The notes beneath the pieces were generated by a model. The model had not been told where the DNA came from and did not search any database. It saw only the letters and a program-made list of their open reading frames with translations. A DNA stretch of 39,707 nucleotides from a virus, in IMG/VR virus record IMGVR_UViG_3300042504_000295, positions 1 to 39,707 of that record. The stretch is one strand, 5' to 3'. Numbering within the stretch: the stretch's first letter is position 1; each line of letters starts with the position of its first letter. Shown piece after piece: positions 5,706 to 13,628 of this stretch. A program made the position numbers and the translations under genes.

Positions 5706-5904
5706 TCCGATACCCGGTTACAAACACAATCCGGCGCCCGATCGATATCCCACGCGGGAGAGTTGGCCGCGGCCTGGCGCTAAAGGCACTTATAAGGGTA
5801 AACCCGTGGAACTAAAGGAAATCTATTTCCAATACTACGCGCTGTTTAAGACCGGACCGTACTCAATCATGCGAGCCAATTTGCAGGACTTTATATGCGA
5901 GTGA
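5698..5904 (+). CDS. Small early protein, 68 residues, unknown
   Basis: Starts at an ATG eight bases before the end of the previous gene. The product MNSPIPGYKHNPAPDRYPTR has a proline-rich start, then K-G-T-Y-K-G-K-P-V-E-L-K-E-I-Y-F-Q-Y-Y and a C-terminal FKTGPYSIMRANLQDF. The aromatic residues suggest a small folded beta domain. No family is recognised. Overlap at both ends with neighbours supports it as a real gene in the early operon. Confidence 0.65.
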   Translation: MNSPIPGYKHNPAPDRYPTRESWPRPGAKGTYKGKPVELKEIYFQYYALFKTGPYSIMRANLQDFICE

Positions 5905-6038
5905 AAGAATTTTGGCAGTGGCTAAGTGAATTAGCCGACGCCACCGATGGCGCGCCGATTGACATGCCAAGCGCCGAACATGCTTTTTTAACCGGCCGGA
6001 CAGTGGCCGAATACTTGGAGATAAAAAATGGACTTTGA
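5895..6038 (+). CDS. Small early protein, 47 residues, unknown
   Basis: A short frame from ATG 5895 (a GTG at 5901 is an alternative) that overlaps both neighbours by about ten bases. The product starts MRVKEFWQWLSELADATDG and ends with an amphipathic helix (TVAEYLEIKNGL). It lacks any diagnostic motif. Support comes from the overlap pattern and from the lack of any other frame across 5905-6027. Confidence 0.5.
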   Translation: MRVKEFWQWLSELADATDGAPIDMPSAEHAFLTGRTVAEYLEIKNGL

Positions 6039-6252
6039 TTACATGAGATTACCCGCCAGCGAAGCGGAACGACTCTGCTACGCGGAGGGCTTCGAAAACG
6101 CTGCAAAACTGTTCGCCCGCATCGAAGCGCTACAGTTTGCCCTAGGACAGGCGACGGCCGCGCTGGTGGCCATTGAAGAAAACGACATGACAGCGCGCCA
6201 GGCATCGGGGGCAGCGCGTGAAGCGCTGCACATTGTCAGGCGGTCGACATGA
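6028..6252 (+). CDS. Small helical early protein, 74 residues
   Basis: Starts MDFDYMRLPASEAERLCYAEG; the rest is strongly helical (FENAAKLFARIEALQFALGQA and EENDMTARQASGAAREALH), with a heptad-like pattern of a coiled coil at about residues 22-50. GGAG precedes the ATG. Its stop overlaps the next ATG (ATGA). Function unknown; probably a dimer. Confidence 0.65.
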   Translation: MDFDYMRLPASEAERLCYAEGFENAAKLFARIEALQFALGQATAALVAIEENDMTARQASGAAREALHIVRRST

Positions 6253-6308
6253 CGGCCGCGCTGGCGGCCCTTGTCGTCGCGTTGCTGGCGGTACTGCTTA
6301 ACCTATAA
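6249..6308 (+). CDS. 19-residue hydrophobic peptide
   Basis: An ATG overlapping the previous stop (ATGA) opens a frame encoding MTAALAALVVALLAVLLNL and a stop right before the terminator hairpin. The peptide is a single hydrophobic helix with no charge. It is the second tiny membrane peptide in this operon. It could be a translational accident, but the coupled start, the exact fit before the terminator and the membrane-helix composition argue for a real product. Confidence 0.45.
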   Translation: MTAALAALVVALLAVLLNL

Positions 6309-6333
6309 AAAAGGCCCTTAACGGGCCTTTTTT
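6307..6333. terminator. Bidirectional intrinsic terminator
   Basis: AAAAAA-GGCCC-TTAAC-GGGCC-TTTTTT: a 5-bp GC stem extended by A-T pairs, with U tracts on both strands. It separates the converging early (plus) and replication (minus) operons and touches the stop codons of both. Confidence 0.9.
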
Positions 6334-8633
6334 CATTTGACAGCGCGGAGGGTCGACGGCGGGGGATCCTCTACCATGTCGCGCAATTCGGACCGGGACA
6401 TTTCGACCATATCAGGCGCGCAGAAAATGTGCTTCTTGGTATCGTGCCGGCGGGACTTCAAGCGGCCACAGTCAACCCAACCGGCCTCTTTCAAGGCATG
6501 CAAAAGCGCGCCCTGGACGACTTTAATGGCGCCAGGCGCGGACCCTTGCAGGCGATCACACAGCGCATGCCAGGGGGCGCCAACGACACCTTTGGAAAAC
6601 TCACCGATACGGGCGCGCATCAACTCCACCAGGAACGATTCGGCGCCGGACATGCCGGCCTCAACCATGATGGCCTTGGCTTCAGTCATCATCGGGGGTA
6701 GACCGGGGTTAAACGCGGCGACGTTGCGCTGGTGCAGCCATGCGGCCACGCAGGACATGCCGCCCGACTTGTACCAACTCCACAGGCCCACAGACTCGGC
6801 GGGGGACATACGGCCGGCGTCGGACCAGATGACAAACCACCGGCGGTCTTCTGTGGGGAGATTGATCGCGACGCGCTCGTTGGAGTAAGCCAGGACGAAC
6901 AAACGATTAAGGGCCATGTAGGGGTGCAGGCCCTTGCGGTTGATCGGCAGCATGTCAGGGGGCGCAGCGATCAGGGGCTTGAGTTGATTTTCCAGCGCGC
7001 GGCGGTCTTTGGCTTCGGCCTGGCGCAGTTCGTTGATCACCATAACCTCGGTCTCAAGGGCGTAACCCCATTGGGACGTCAATTCTTCATTGCGCACCAG
7101 GGAGACGTTGACCAGGGCATCGCCGCCAATGGCCCAGAGGAACGGGGCCCAGAGGGTATCTTTACCGACACCAGGCGCGCCACCATGTAGAACGGCGTGG
7201 TTAATCTTACGGTTGGGGTTTTGGACCTTGAAGGCCATCACGTCAAGGACATGCGCGCGCTCGCGGGCGTCAGGGATCATGCGCTCGACGTGAGCCAGCC
7301 AAGGGCCGGCATCGCCGGCCACGGCCGGGGGACGGGCGTCGCGCCAGCGGTTACCGTACACCAGGCCATCACGGGCGCAGAGGATCGATTCGCCGGGGGC
7401 GTAGGTCAGGCCGACCAGCGCGCGGGCGCCCTTGGCTTGGCGGTGCTCATCAAAACTGGTGGCGGCTTCGATTTTCGAGCGCTTGCCGTGGATTGAGTTG
7501 CAGCCGATGTGCCGGAAGATGGCGTTAAACGTGGCGCGGCTGACCTCGCGGCGCTCTTGCATGTCAAAGTAGGCGTCGTCATCTTGCAGGTAGGCGAAGC
7601 GCTCATACCAGCCCTCTTTCTCGACACGGCCCAGCTCCTTGCGCTCCACCTCGGCCACGATAGCGGCGGCGGCGTCGGGGTACTTGGGCGTCGGTGCCAG
7701 CTTACTCAGGGCTGACTCCATCGCCGCGGCCAGCAGCTCCTCGCGCAGGCCGGGGGTGTGCTTGGGGCCACCATTGTCGGCCACCCATTGCAAGAACACA
7801 GAAGAATCCAGTTCGGTGCAGTGCGAGTGCAGGCAGCAGTAGGCACGGCTGGCGGGCAGGTAGCGGCCCTCGGGGTTGCCGTCGGTGTGCTGGGCGCTGT
7901 TGGGGCAGATGACACCGGCCCAGCCTTCTTGGTTGGGCTTGGACAGCAGCATGCCGTTATCGGACAGCCACACCATCACGTCGTCGGTGCCGTCGTCGGA
8001 GATACGAATCGGGCGGTGGGCATCCTCGGCTTCACCAGGCACCACGTTCAGGGCGGCGCAGATCTGCTCAAGGGTGAAGTCACGCTCGGGCTTAAACTCA
8101 CGCAGCTGGGCGGCGAAGTTGTTGCGGCCGGGCTTCAGGTTAATCGAGCCAGGGATACGGAAATTGCGCACCGCGTTGATCGCGCCTTTGTCGGTGTAAC
8201 CCGCCTCGGCAATGGCGGCGATCGCCGCGCTGAACTCGGCCTTGGTGGGCTGCTCGCTGAACACGTAGCCCCATTGGAACGAGCCGGGGCTGGTCTCGAT
8301 CTTCCACGTCGGCTCAAGCGGCGGGACGTTGGGGGCCTTCTCAGGGTCACCCACGTCGTCCAGCACCATCACCAGCACGTACTCGCACGCAGCAGCACTG
8401 GCGCCGGGGTGGCCATCCTTGAAGCGGTCGATGATGAACGACGCAGTGTTGCCGTAAATGGCCCACTCGGGCTTGATCTTGGCCGTGGGCAACATGGCTG
8501 GCCAAGTGGCCTTGATGGCGCCGTTGGCGTGGAACTGCATCTCGCCCTCTTTGAGCTGGGGCTTCTGGCGTACCAGCAAAAAAGTTTCGCCCTCTGGGGC
8601 AAGTCTGGTAAGATGATCAACGAAATCTTTCAC
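6333..8633 (-). CDS. Primase-helicase (AEP-like primase plus SF3/D5-like helicase)
   Basis: A 766-residue fusion. The N-terminal third resembles archaeo-eukaryotic/RepB-type primases (LVMVLDDVGD at residues 87-96, NFRIPGSINLKPGR near 157). A possible zinc-binding patch follows (CPNSAQH 243-249, CCLHSHC 266-272). The C-terminal helicase has Walker A GGAPGVGKDT at 484-493 and Walker B VMVINE at 530-535, as in DUF5906/D5-like phage helicases. It should prime and unwind DNA at the fork. Translation starts at GTG 8633 behind an AAAGGAG site. It is last in the replication operon and ends at the bidirectional terminator. Confidence 0.85.
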   Translation of the reverse strand: MKDFVDHLTRLAPEGETFLLVRQKPQLKEGEMQFHANGAIKATWPAMLPTAKIKPEWAIYGNTASFIIDRFKDGHPGASAAACEYVLVMVLDDVGDPEKAPNVPPLEPTWKIETSPGSFQWGYVFSEQPTKAEFSAAIAAIAEAGYTDKGAINAVRNFRIPGSINLKPGRNNFAAQLREFKPERDFTLEQICAALNVVPGEAEDAHRPIRISDDGTDDVMVWLSDNGMLLSKPNQEGWAGVICPNSAQHTDGNPEGRYLPASRAYCCLHSHCTELDSSVFLQWVADNGGPKHTPGLREELLAAAMESALSKLAPTPKYPDAAAAIVAEVERKELGRVEKEGWYERFAYLQDDDAYFDMQERREVSRATFNAIFRHIGCNSIHGKRSKIEAATSFDEHRQAKGARALVGLTYAPGESILCARDGLVYGNRWRDARPPAVAGDAGPWLAHVERMIPDARERAHVLDVMAFKVQNPNRKINHAVLHGGAPGVGKDTLWAPFLWAIGGDALVNVSLVRNEELTSQWGYALETEVMVINELRQAEAKDRRALENQLKPLIAAPPDMLPINRKGLHPYMALNRLFVLAYSNERVAINLPTEDRRWFVIWSDAGRMSPAESVGLWSWYKSGGMSCVAAWLHQRNVAAFNPGLPPMMTEAKAIMVEAGMSGAESFLVELMRARIGEFSKGVVGAPWHALCDRLQGSAPGAIKVVQGALLHALKEAGWVDCGRLKSRRHDTKKHIFCAPDMVEMSRSELRDMVEDPPPSTLRAVK

Positions 8634-8658
8634 GGGTTTCTCCTTTAGTTGGAACTTT

Positions 8659-8692
8659 AGCCCCGGCCTAACCCGCCGGGGCTTTCTTTTTT
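8659..8692 (+). terminator. Hairpin with U tract reading rightward
   Basis: AGCCCCGGC (8659-8667) pairs with GCCGGGGCT (8675-8683) and is followed on the plus strand by TTTCTTTTTT. It would stop rightward transcripts reading antisense into the replication operon; on the minus strand there is no U tract after the stem, so leftward transcription may pass to the primase gene. Confidence 0.7.
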
Positions 8693-9530
8693 ACTCAATA
8701 GTTGTTTCGTAAACTTCGCACGATTCGGAACAACCACCATCTTCGTCGGCGCGGGCGTCTCTCATCGGTGTGCCTTTGTTCTCTTCGTACAACTTGAACA
8801 GCGTAATGGTGTCCATATTCTTGCGAAAAAACACGCGGTCGCCGACTTGCGGGCCGTGTGATCGGTACTGCATTTCCATGCGGCGGTGAAAATCATAAAT
8901 GCTGGCGTCACGTTCGATCTGCATAAACTGCTTCTTGATCGACTTCTTGAAGCAACCTTGGCAGTTACCCTCAAACTCGTCGATGCCCAAGTCGAACGCC
9001 TGCTCTGCCCACCAGTCAAGAATCTCAGCTTTGTCGGTAGGCCAGACGTCGATCAGGGGGTATTCGATATTTTTGGCCTCGGCAGTCTTGCTGACGCGGC
9101 GCTTCTCGTCTTCGCGGATGCCAATTGCTGTTGGGATTGTGCGGTAGTCCAGCCCCAAGCTGCGCAAGTACGAGTTCATGGGGTTGATCTTAAGTTCACG
9201 GGTGCAATACGGGAACGCCATATTGGGGATGCCGTACTTCTTGATAACTTCCTCAAACGGCGCGCCAGTACGCGATGCGCTGGCGTAATCAACAACCTTG
9301 TGGGTGCTAGCCACCCGGCCCTCATGCACAACTGCCTCTAGCCATACCGTCTTGAAATCAAAATGCTTGTCGCAGTTGTGAACAAACTCCAGCGTCTTAG
9401 GGTGCTCAAGGCCGGTGTTGGCAAACGTCACAATGAAGTCGTAACGGTCTGACCAGTTGTTTAGCAGCATCTTGGTCATGTAGGCGCTGGTGCGACCGCC
9501 CGAAAATGAGATTTGGTATTGCGGTTTCAT
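8691..9530 (-). CDS. PP-loop ATPase / PAPS-reductase-like protein
   Basis: A 279-residue protein with the PP-loop SGGRTS at residues 10-15, followed by FANTGLEHPKT, a stretch typical of the phosphoadenylylsulfate reductase/DndC/ThiI-like superfamily. Downstream cysteines occur in PYCTRELK (about residue 108), in NCQGCFKK (about 200) and near the C terminus. Such enzymes adenylate a substrate and often handle sulfur. In phages they occur beside replication genes and may take part in nucleic-acid modification, but the substrate is unknown. The start overlaps the stop of the polymerase gene, which ties it to replication. Confidence 0.8.
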   Translation of the reverse strand: MKPQYQISFSGGRTSAYMTKMLLNNWSDRYDFIVTFANTGLEHPKTLEFVHNCDKHFDFKTVWLEAVVHEGRVASTHKVVDYASASRTGAPFEEVIKKYGIPNMAFPYCTRELKINPMNSYLRSLGLDYRTIPTAIGIREDEKRRVSKTAEAKNIEYPLIDVWPTDKAEILDWWAEQAFDLGIDEFEGNCQGCFKKSIKKQFMQIERDASIYDFHRRMEMQYRSHGPQVGDRVFFRKNMDTITLFKLYEENKGTPMRDARADEDGGCSESCEVYETTIE

Positions 9531-11458
9531 GAATACCTCGTTGTTGTGACACCTTCAGCGGCCAAGGGCAGGCCGGTCGCCCATGCAGGCGGGGTGCACA
9601 TGATCTGGTGCATACGGGCGGCGACTGCCTCGGCCTCGTGAGCCGGGCACTCGACAACGATCTCGTCGTGGACGTGTAGGACCACGCCATCGAGCTGGCG
9701 CAGTGAATGGCGCAGGATGTCGTGCGCTACTGCTTGCGTGACGTTCTCGCAAGCCAGACCACGCCACAGACGGGCGCGGGGCCACTCCTTGGCGTCGGCG
9801 GCGGGCTTCCAGGCTGCTTTGGTGTACGTCACGTTGCCTTCATCATCAAATTTGGCATTCGGATAGCACAGCACCCGACCGGAGGGCAAAGCATACCAGA
9901 GGGTCTGGCCGTCAAACAAGTACACAACACGCCCTGCTTTAAATTCATGCCCTTTGTTTCTCATGGCGCGCAGGTAAGCGTTCTCCAACTGCTGGCCGTG
10001 CGCCTGCGCCCACGGGTTGGCCCTGCGCCAGCCGTCCACAGCGCGCTGGACTTCGCCCGGCGACAGCCGGATGCCGTAGGCGCGGCCGAAGACCTCAAAC
10101 GCGCCAGCGCCGCCCAGAAAGCCAAGGGCCAGCTCCTGCACCTTGCCCACCTGACGCTGGTCACCAGCGACGTCGGCGTAAGGCACACGAAAGGTGGCGG
10201 CAGCGTTGACCTTGTACGGGTCAAGGCCCGAGCGGAACACGTCCAGCTTGGCTTCGCCTGCTGGGCAGTTGGACAGCCACGGGTGCACACGGCCCTCGAT
10301 GGCTGACCAGTCGTAGGCGATCAGGACGTGGCCAGGCTTGGCGATCAGCGCCGGCCGGAGCATCCCCTTGAGCACATCTGTGATACGTTTTCCAAATCTT
10401 GGTGTGATTGTGTGTCCACGCACCATAGCGTGGCGTACTTCATCAGGCTCTTTGGCGCATTTGCGGGTAAAGTTGTGAACTTGCGCGCCATAGCTCGACG
10501 CTCTGCCGGTGGCAGCCCCTCCAGCAAAAACGAAAGCGCCTCGGACTCGGTGATCTTCTTCATCGGCCAAGTTTGAGAGGCGATTGAATTTCGCAACCGA
10601 AGACGCCCAGAGGTCGTCCGCGCATTGAATAACGTCTGCAACATGGGGCGGAATCTCATCGGGGTCTTCCATCGCGAGCAAGTTGGCCCGCACAGTTTTG
10701 TCAATCGAATACTTCTCGCCGGTCCACATCAGCTTCTTGGCTTCTGGACCGACGCGCTCCAGCACCCACTCGCGCATCTTAGGTGAGCGCACGCTGGTGA
10801 TGACGCCCTCGGTCACCTCGGACACGATCTGCTGAATCTCGACGGTCTCGTCGGCGGAGTACTTAACAGCGGCTTGGCACAGCGGCACGTCCACCAGCAC
10901 GCCACGGTCGTTGATGCGCTCGTTGGTGTGGTAGTCGGCTAGTTCATCATCAGACAGTGGCCGCAGGGCCTTGCTGATGGCGCGCATGGACCGCACGTCT
11001 TGCTCGCAGTACTCGACCATCTCTTGCATCAGGGCGGCGTCTTCACGGAACTGGCCGTTGGCCTGCGGCAGCGACAGCAGCCGGATCAGTTGCGCGCCGC
11101 GGTGGTCTTTGCGCATGTCAGCGCCAGCAAAGCGCCCCACGTCTTCCAGCGAGCCAGGCGCACAGTTAGCGCGGGCCTGCGCTGCGGTGCAGACGAACTG
11201 CTCCAGCTTGAAGTCGACCTGCAAGACATACCAAAAAATGAGCCGCTCAAAGGCGGCGTTGTGGGCGTAGATCAGGCCCTTGTGCTCGGTCACCTCACGG
11301 GGCAACGGCTGGCCCGGCAACCAGGTGACGACCTCGTCATCACCAAAGGCGTAGGACATGCACAGCACTTCGGTGCTTGCGTCCTGCGCGTAGTTGTAGA
11401 CGCCCTTGGCCTTCAGGTCACAGCGGCTGCGGGTCTCAAAGTCAAGCCAAAGATTCAT
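9527..11458 (-). CDS. Family A DNA polymerase with 3'-5' exonuclease
   Basis: A 643-residue polymerase. The exonuclease domain has DFET at residues 6-9, AHNAAFERL at 65-73 and YCEQDVRSM at 150-158. The polymerase domain has motif A DWSAIEGR at 383-390, motif B from R435 through GFLGG, and motif C HDE at 597-599. It replicates the phage genome together with the primase-helicase and the ssDNA-binding protein. There is no 5' nuclease domain. The ATG at 11458 lacks a strong ribosome site and lies just after a structured leader. It overlaps the PP-loop gene by four bases. Confidence 0.97.
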   Translation of the reverse strand: MNLWLDFETRSRCDLKAKGVYNYAQDASTEVLCMSYAFGDDEVVTWLPGQPLPREVTEHKGLIYAHNAAFERLIFWYVLQVDFKLEQFVCTAAQARANCAPGSLEDVGRFAGADMRKDHRGAQLIRLLSLPQANGQFREDAALMQEMVEYCEQDVRSMRAISKALRPLSDDELADYHTNERINDRGVLVDVPLCQAAVKYSADETVEIQQIVSEVTEGVITSVRSPKMREWVLERVGPEAKKLMWTGEKYSIDKTVRANLLAMEDPDEIPPHVADVIQCADDLWASSVAKFNRLSNLADEEDHRVRGAFVFAGGAATGRASSYGAQVHNFTRKCAKEPDEVRHAMVRGHTITPRFGKRITDVLKGMLRPALIAKPGHVLIAYDWSAIEGRVHPWLSNCPAGEAKLDVFRSGLDPYKVNAAATFRVPYADVAGDQRQVGKVQELALGFLGGAGAFEVFGRAYGIRLSPGEVQRAVDGWRRANPWAQAHGQQLENAYLRAMRNKGHEFKAGRVVYLFDGQTLWYALPSGRVLCYPNAKFDDEGNVTYTKAAWKPAADAKEWPRARLWRGLACENVTQAVAHDILRHSLRQLDGVVLHVHDEIVVECPAHEAEAVAARMHQIMCTPPAWATGLPLAAEGVTTTRYS

Positions 11459-11583
11459 ACTGTACTTTACTTTATAGGTGGGGTGATGCTGCTAGTTCCT
11501 CTTTTCCATCTTGCGATGTGCTGTCCCACAGCTCCTCATTTAACTTGCAGCCTCAGTATGCAAGCACATCACCCCTGTTTCAC
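11459..11583 (-). promoter_or_regulatory. Structured leader upstream of the polymerase gene
   Basis: On the leftward RNA, the segment complementary to 11563-11575 can pair either with the segment from 11515-11522 (8 bp, GATGTGCT/AGCACATC) or with that from 11480-11493 (13 bp with one bulged base, GGGGTGATG plus TGCT). The two pairings share the same arm and exclude each other, as in attenuators. A short GCTGT/ACAGC hairpin (11520-11532) lies between. No U tract follows, so control of translation of the polymerase is likelier than termination. Confidence 0.45.
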
Positions 11584-12225
11584 TTAGGCCGCACGGCGAC
11601 GGCGACCAGCAGCTGGTGCAGCCTCGACTTCTTCAGCCACTGGCGCTTCAGCAGCGCCGTCCATGCTGGCCCACTCGACGATCTCAAACACCGGGGTGTA
11701 GATGCGGCCGTAGGACTTGTGGACGTAGTGGTCCTTCTTCAGGCGCACGATGGCCACAGGCTTGGTCTGGTCCTTCTCCACTTGCGTGGCGATGGCGACG
11801 CCCAATGCTTGCACGGCCTTCTTACCGCCGACCGAGGTCGTGGTGAAGCGTGCTTCCATGTCCTTGTCCTCACCGACGAGGCACTTCAACGACATGCCGA
11901 TCTGTGTCTCCCAGCCGCGCTTGGCACCAGGAGGCGCTTGGTCAAGCTCGGGCAGGGGATGCTGCACACCGGTCATCTTCTCGCCAAGCACTTCGCCGTC
12001 GCCCCAGGCGATAAAGCCGTGAACAAAAGAGAAAGGATTGACGGCCCAGGTGGAGTCGTCTTCGACTTCAGTCTGGTCAGCACCAAACACCCAGTGGCCT
12101 GTCTTGTCCATTTTCAGGATGACGACGCCCGATGTGCCTGCGCCTTGTTCAAGCGAACGCAATGCGGTGGAGAGAGTGGAGACTGCTGGCAGATTTGCCG
12201 AAGAGAAAGTTGCAAGATTTGACAT
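11584..12225 (-). CDS. Enc34-type single-stranded DNA-binding protein (DUF2815)
   Basis: A 213-residue protein with the features of the DUF2815 family, shown for phage Enc34 to be an OB-fold ssDNA-binding protein: an N-terminal P-x-x-S-T-L region, the core with W-A-V-N-P-F-S-F-V-H-G, and the later K-A-V-Q-A-L-G-V-A-I block. It would coat single strands at the fork. The C terminus is unusual: an acidic-alanine linker ends in a basic RRRRAA tail instead of an acidic tip. The neighbours (Cas4-like nuclease upstream, polymerase downstream) are the standard company of this family. Confidence 0.85.
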   Translation of the reverse strand: MSNLATFSSANLPAVSTLSTALRSLEQGAGTSGVVILKMDKTGHWVFGADQTEVEDDSTWAVNPFSFVHGFIAWGDGEVLGEKMTGVQHPLPELDQAPPGAKRGWETQIGMSLKCLVGEDKDMEARFTTTSVGGKKAVQALGVAIATQVEKDQTKPVAIVRLKKDHYVHKSYGRIYTPVFEIVEWASMDGAAEAPVAEEVEAAPAAGRRRRAA

Positions 12226-12237
12226 GATTGTCCTTTA

Positions 12238-13359
12238 CTAAAGTTTAGAGAGAGCCGCAGACAACTGCGACCCGATTTGCAACACTGCTGGGCGGGGGTC
12301 ATCCTCGCTTGCCAGTGTTGTGCCTGATGACACCGACTTGACGAGTTCGTCAGGCAGTGCCAACTTGCGCTTTTTCAGCACCTTCTCAATCTGAGCAGGG
12401 CTGCGAATTTCCTCTGGGCTGAACAGCTCGCCACGGGGCACACCCATGTCGTGCAGCGCAGCGATTGCTTTGTTCTCATCGGTCCACTGACGCCGGGCTT
12501 GCTTTTGTACAATTTTATACCCCGGCACGGGAATGTTTTTCTCAAGCAACTGGAACGCCAGCGCTCTGAGGTCTGTAATCCAGCCCTCCAGCACGTCGGC
12601 CTTGGTCAGGTGCTGGCCGAGCGTAACGGCGTCGATCTCTTTGATCTTCACCAAGGCCGCACGCTCAACAGCGCCCGTCATCTGAGGGCAAACGGGCTTG
12701 GCTGCGCACCAGCGGCAGTGATCGCCGGAATGCAAAACTGCGTCGGGATACTGAGACTCTTTAACTGCCTGCACCAGCGTCTGCTCAAACTGCTTGATGC
12801 GCTCTTTCGTGGTCACCCAGCGTTTGATCATAGGCGGCTGGATGATGATGCACTCAACCTCAGTCGCGCCAGCGAACGCCCACTGCGCGCTTTCAGTGCG
12901 CATGCAGGCCGCAGCGTAGAACATCAGCTGCTCGTTCTCTATAGCGTCCACCACCACGCCATCACCAAATTTCCAATCCAAAACAATAGCGCGGCTACCA
13001 ATACGACCCACAAGATCAGTAGAGCCAAACACGCCAGGTAACAAATCGCCGAAACCAACACGCGTTTCCACTTCATACAACATCTCCTTAGTAGGGTCAA
13101 CTTCATCAAGCAACGCCAACGCTGGAATGATCTTGTCATCGTACAGCTCTTGCGTCAGCACTTGTTCTTCATATTTCATACCGATCACATCGACGTTCAT
13201 GTCTTCAAGAATGGCGCTGATGGCGTTGTGCAGCAGTGTGCCTTCGTCGGCGTACTTGCTGGAGGGTTTTGGGGGCATCTTCTGCACCAGCGCCACAGAG
13301 CCAGGGCAGTTTATGACGCGCTTGGCGGTCGAGCCGCCGACGATGTTACTGTGCTGCAT
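12238..13359 (-). CDS. Cas4/AddB-like Fe-S PD-(D/E)XK exonuclease (DUF2800)
   Basis: A 373-residue DUF2800 protein. The nuclease core shows GSTD at residues 112-115, VLDWKFG at 126-132 (D128, K130) and Q144 in ENEQLMFYAA. C18 together with C215, C218 and C224 (HCRWC, then VCP) forms the one-plus-three cysteine pattern of Cas4 and AddB iron-sulfur nucleases. It probably processes DNA ends for recombination or replication. The gene begins 14 bases inside the small gene upstream and ends 12 bases before the ssDNA-binding protein start. Confidence 0.85.
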   Translation of the reverse strand: MQHSNIVGGSTAKRVINCPGSVALVQKMPPKPSSKYADEGTLLHNAISAILEDMNVDVIGMKYEEQVLTQELYDDKIIPALALLDEVDPTKEMLYEVETRVGFGDLLPGVFGSTDLVGRIGSRAIVLDWKFGDGVVVDAIENEQLMFYAAACMRTESAQWAFAGATEVECIIIQPPMIKRWVTTKERIKQFEQTLVQAVKESQYPDAVLHSGDHCRWCAAKPVCPQMTGAVERAALVKIKEIDAVTLGQHLTKADVLEGWITDLRALAFQLLEKNIPVPGYKIVQKQARRQWTDENKAIAALHDMGVPRGELFSPEEIRSPAQIEKVLKKRKLALPDELVKSVSSGTTLASEDDPRPAVLQIGSQLSAALSKL

Positions 13360-13528
13360 CTGCTGTCTCCGTCAGAGCGATCAGGGCGTTGCGCAGTTGC
13401 TCGGCCTGCTCGCGTGTGAGGTGGGTGGACGCGTAGCCGCAGTGCCGCATGACGCTGATCCAGATCCCATCGTTGTACTCGCTGACGTTGATGCTGCTGT
13501 AATCGGCAGCGGGGATGTGATATTCCAT
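13346..13528 (-). CDS. Small protein leading the replication operon
   Basis: A 60-residue product, MEYHIPAADYSSINVSEYND followed by GIWISVMRHC and a C-terminal helix with LTREQAEQLRNALIAL. AAAGGA precedes the ATG at good spacing. It overlaps the start of the nuclease gene, which implies coupling. The pattern (short beta hairpin plus helix with T-R-E-Q-A-E-Q-L) is common in small phage proteins of unknown role. It is the first gene of the leftward replication operon. Confidence 0.7.
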   Translation of the reverse strand: MEYHIPAADYSSINVSEYNDGIWISVMRHCGYASTHLTREQAEQLRNALIALTETADAAQ

Positions 13529-13579
13529 TTGACTGTCCTTTAGTTGATGAGGCGTTCAGTGTATCACACAAAATATTTG

Positions 13580-13607
13580 TTGTGCAAATCTTTTTTTCAT
13601 GTATTAT
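13580..13607 (+). promoter_or_regulatory. Possible promoter for the second rightward operon
   Basis: TTGTGC at 13580-13585 and TATTAT at 13602-13607 are 16 bp apart, upstream of AAAGGAG and the ATG at 13629. The 100-bp gap 13529-13628 separates divergent operons and is AT-rich, so promoters for both directions are expected here. The leftward one was not identified. Confidence 0.4.
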
Positions 13608-13628
13608 TGCGGCAAAGGAGCAAACGAC

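Noticed and set aside
7758-8648. Plus-strand open frame of 296 codons opposite the primase-helicase gene
   Set aside because: It is a shadow of the strongly supported minus-strand gene; its translation is low-complexity and lacks any ribosome site or motif.
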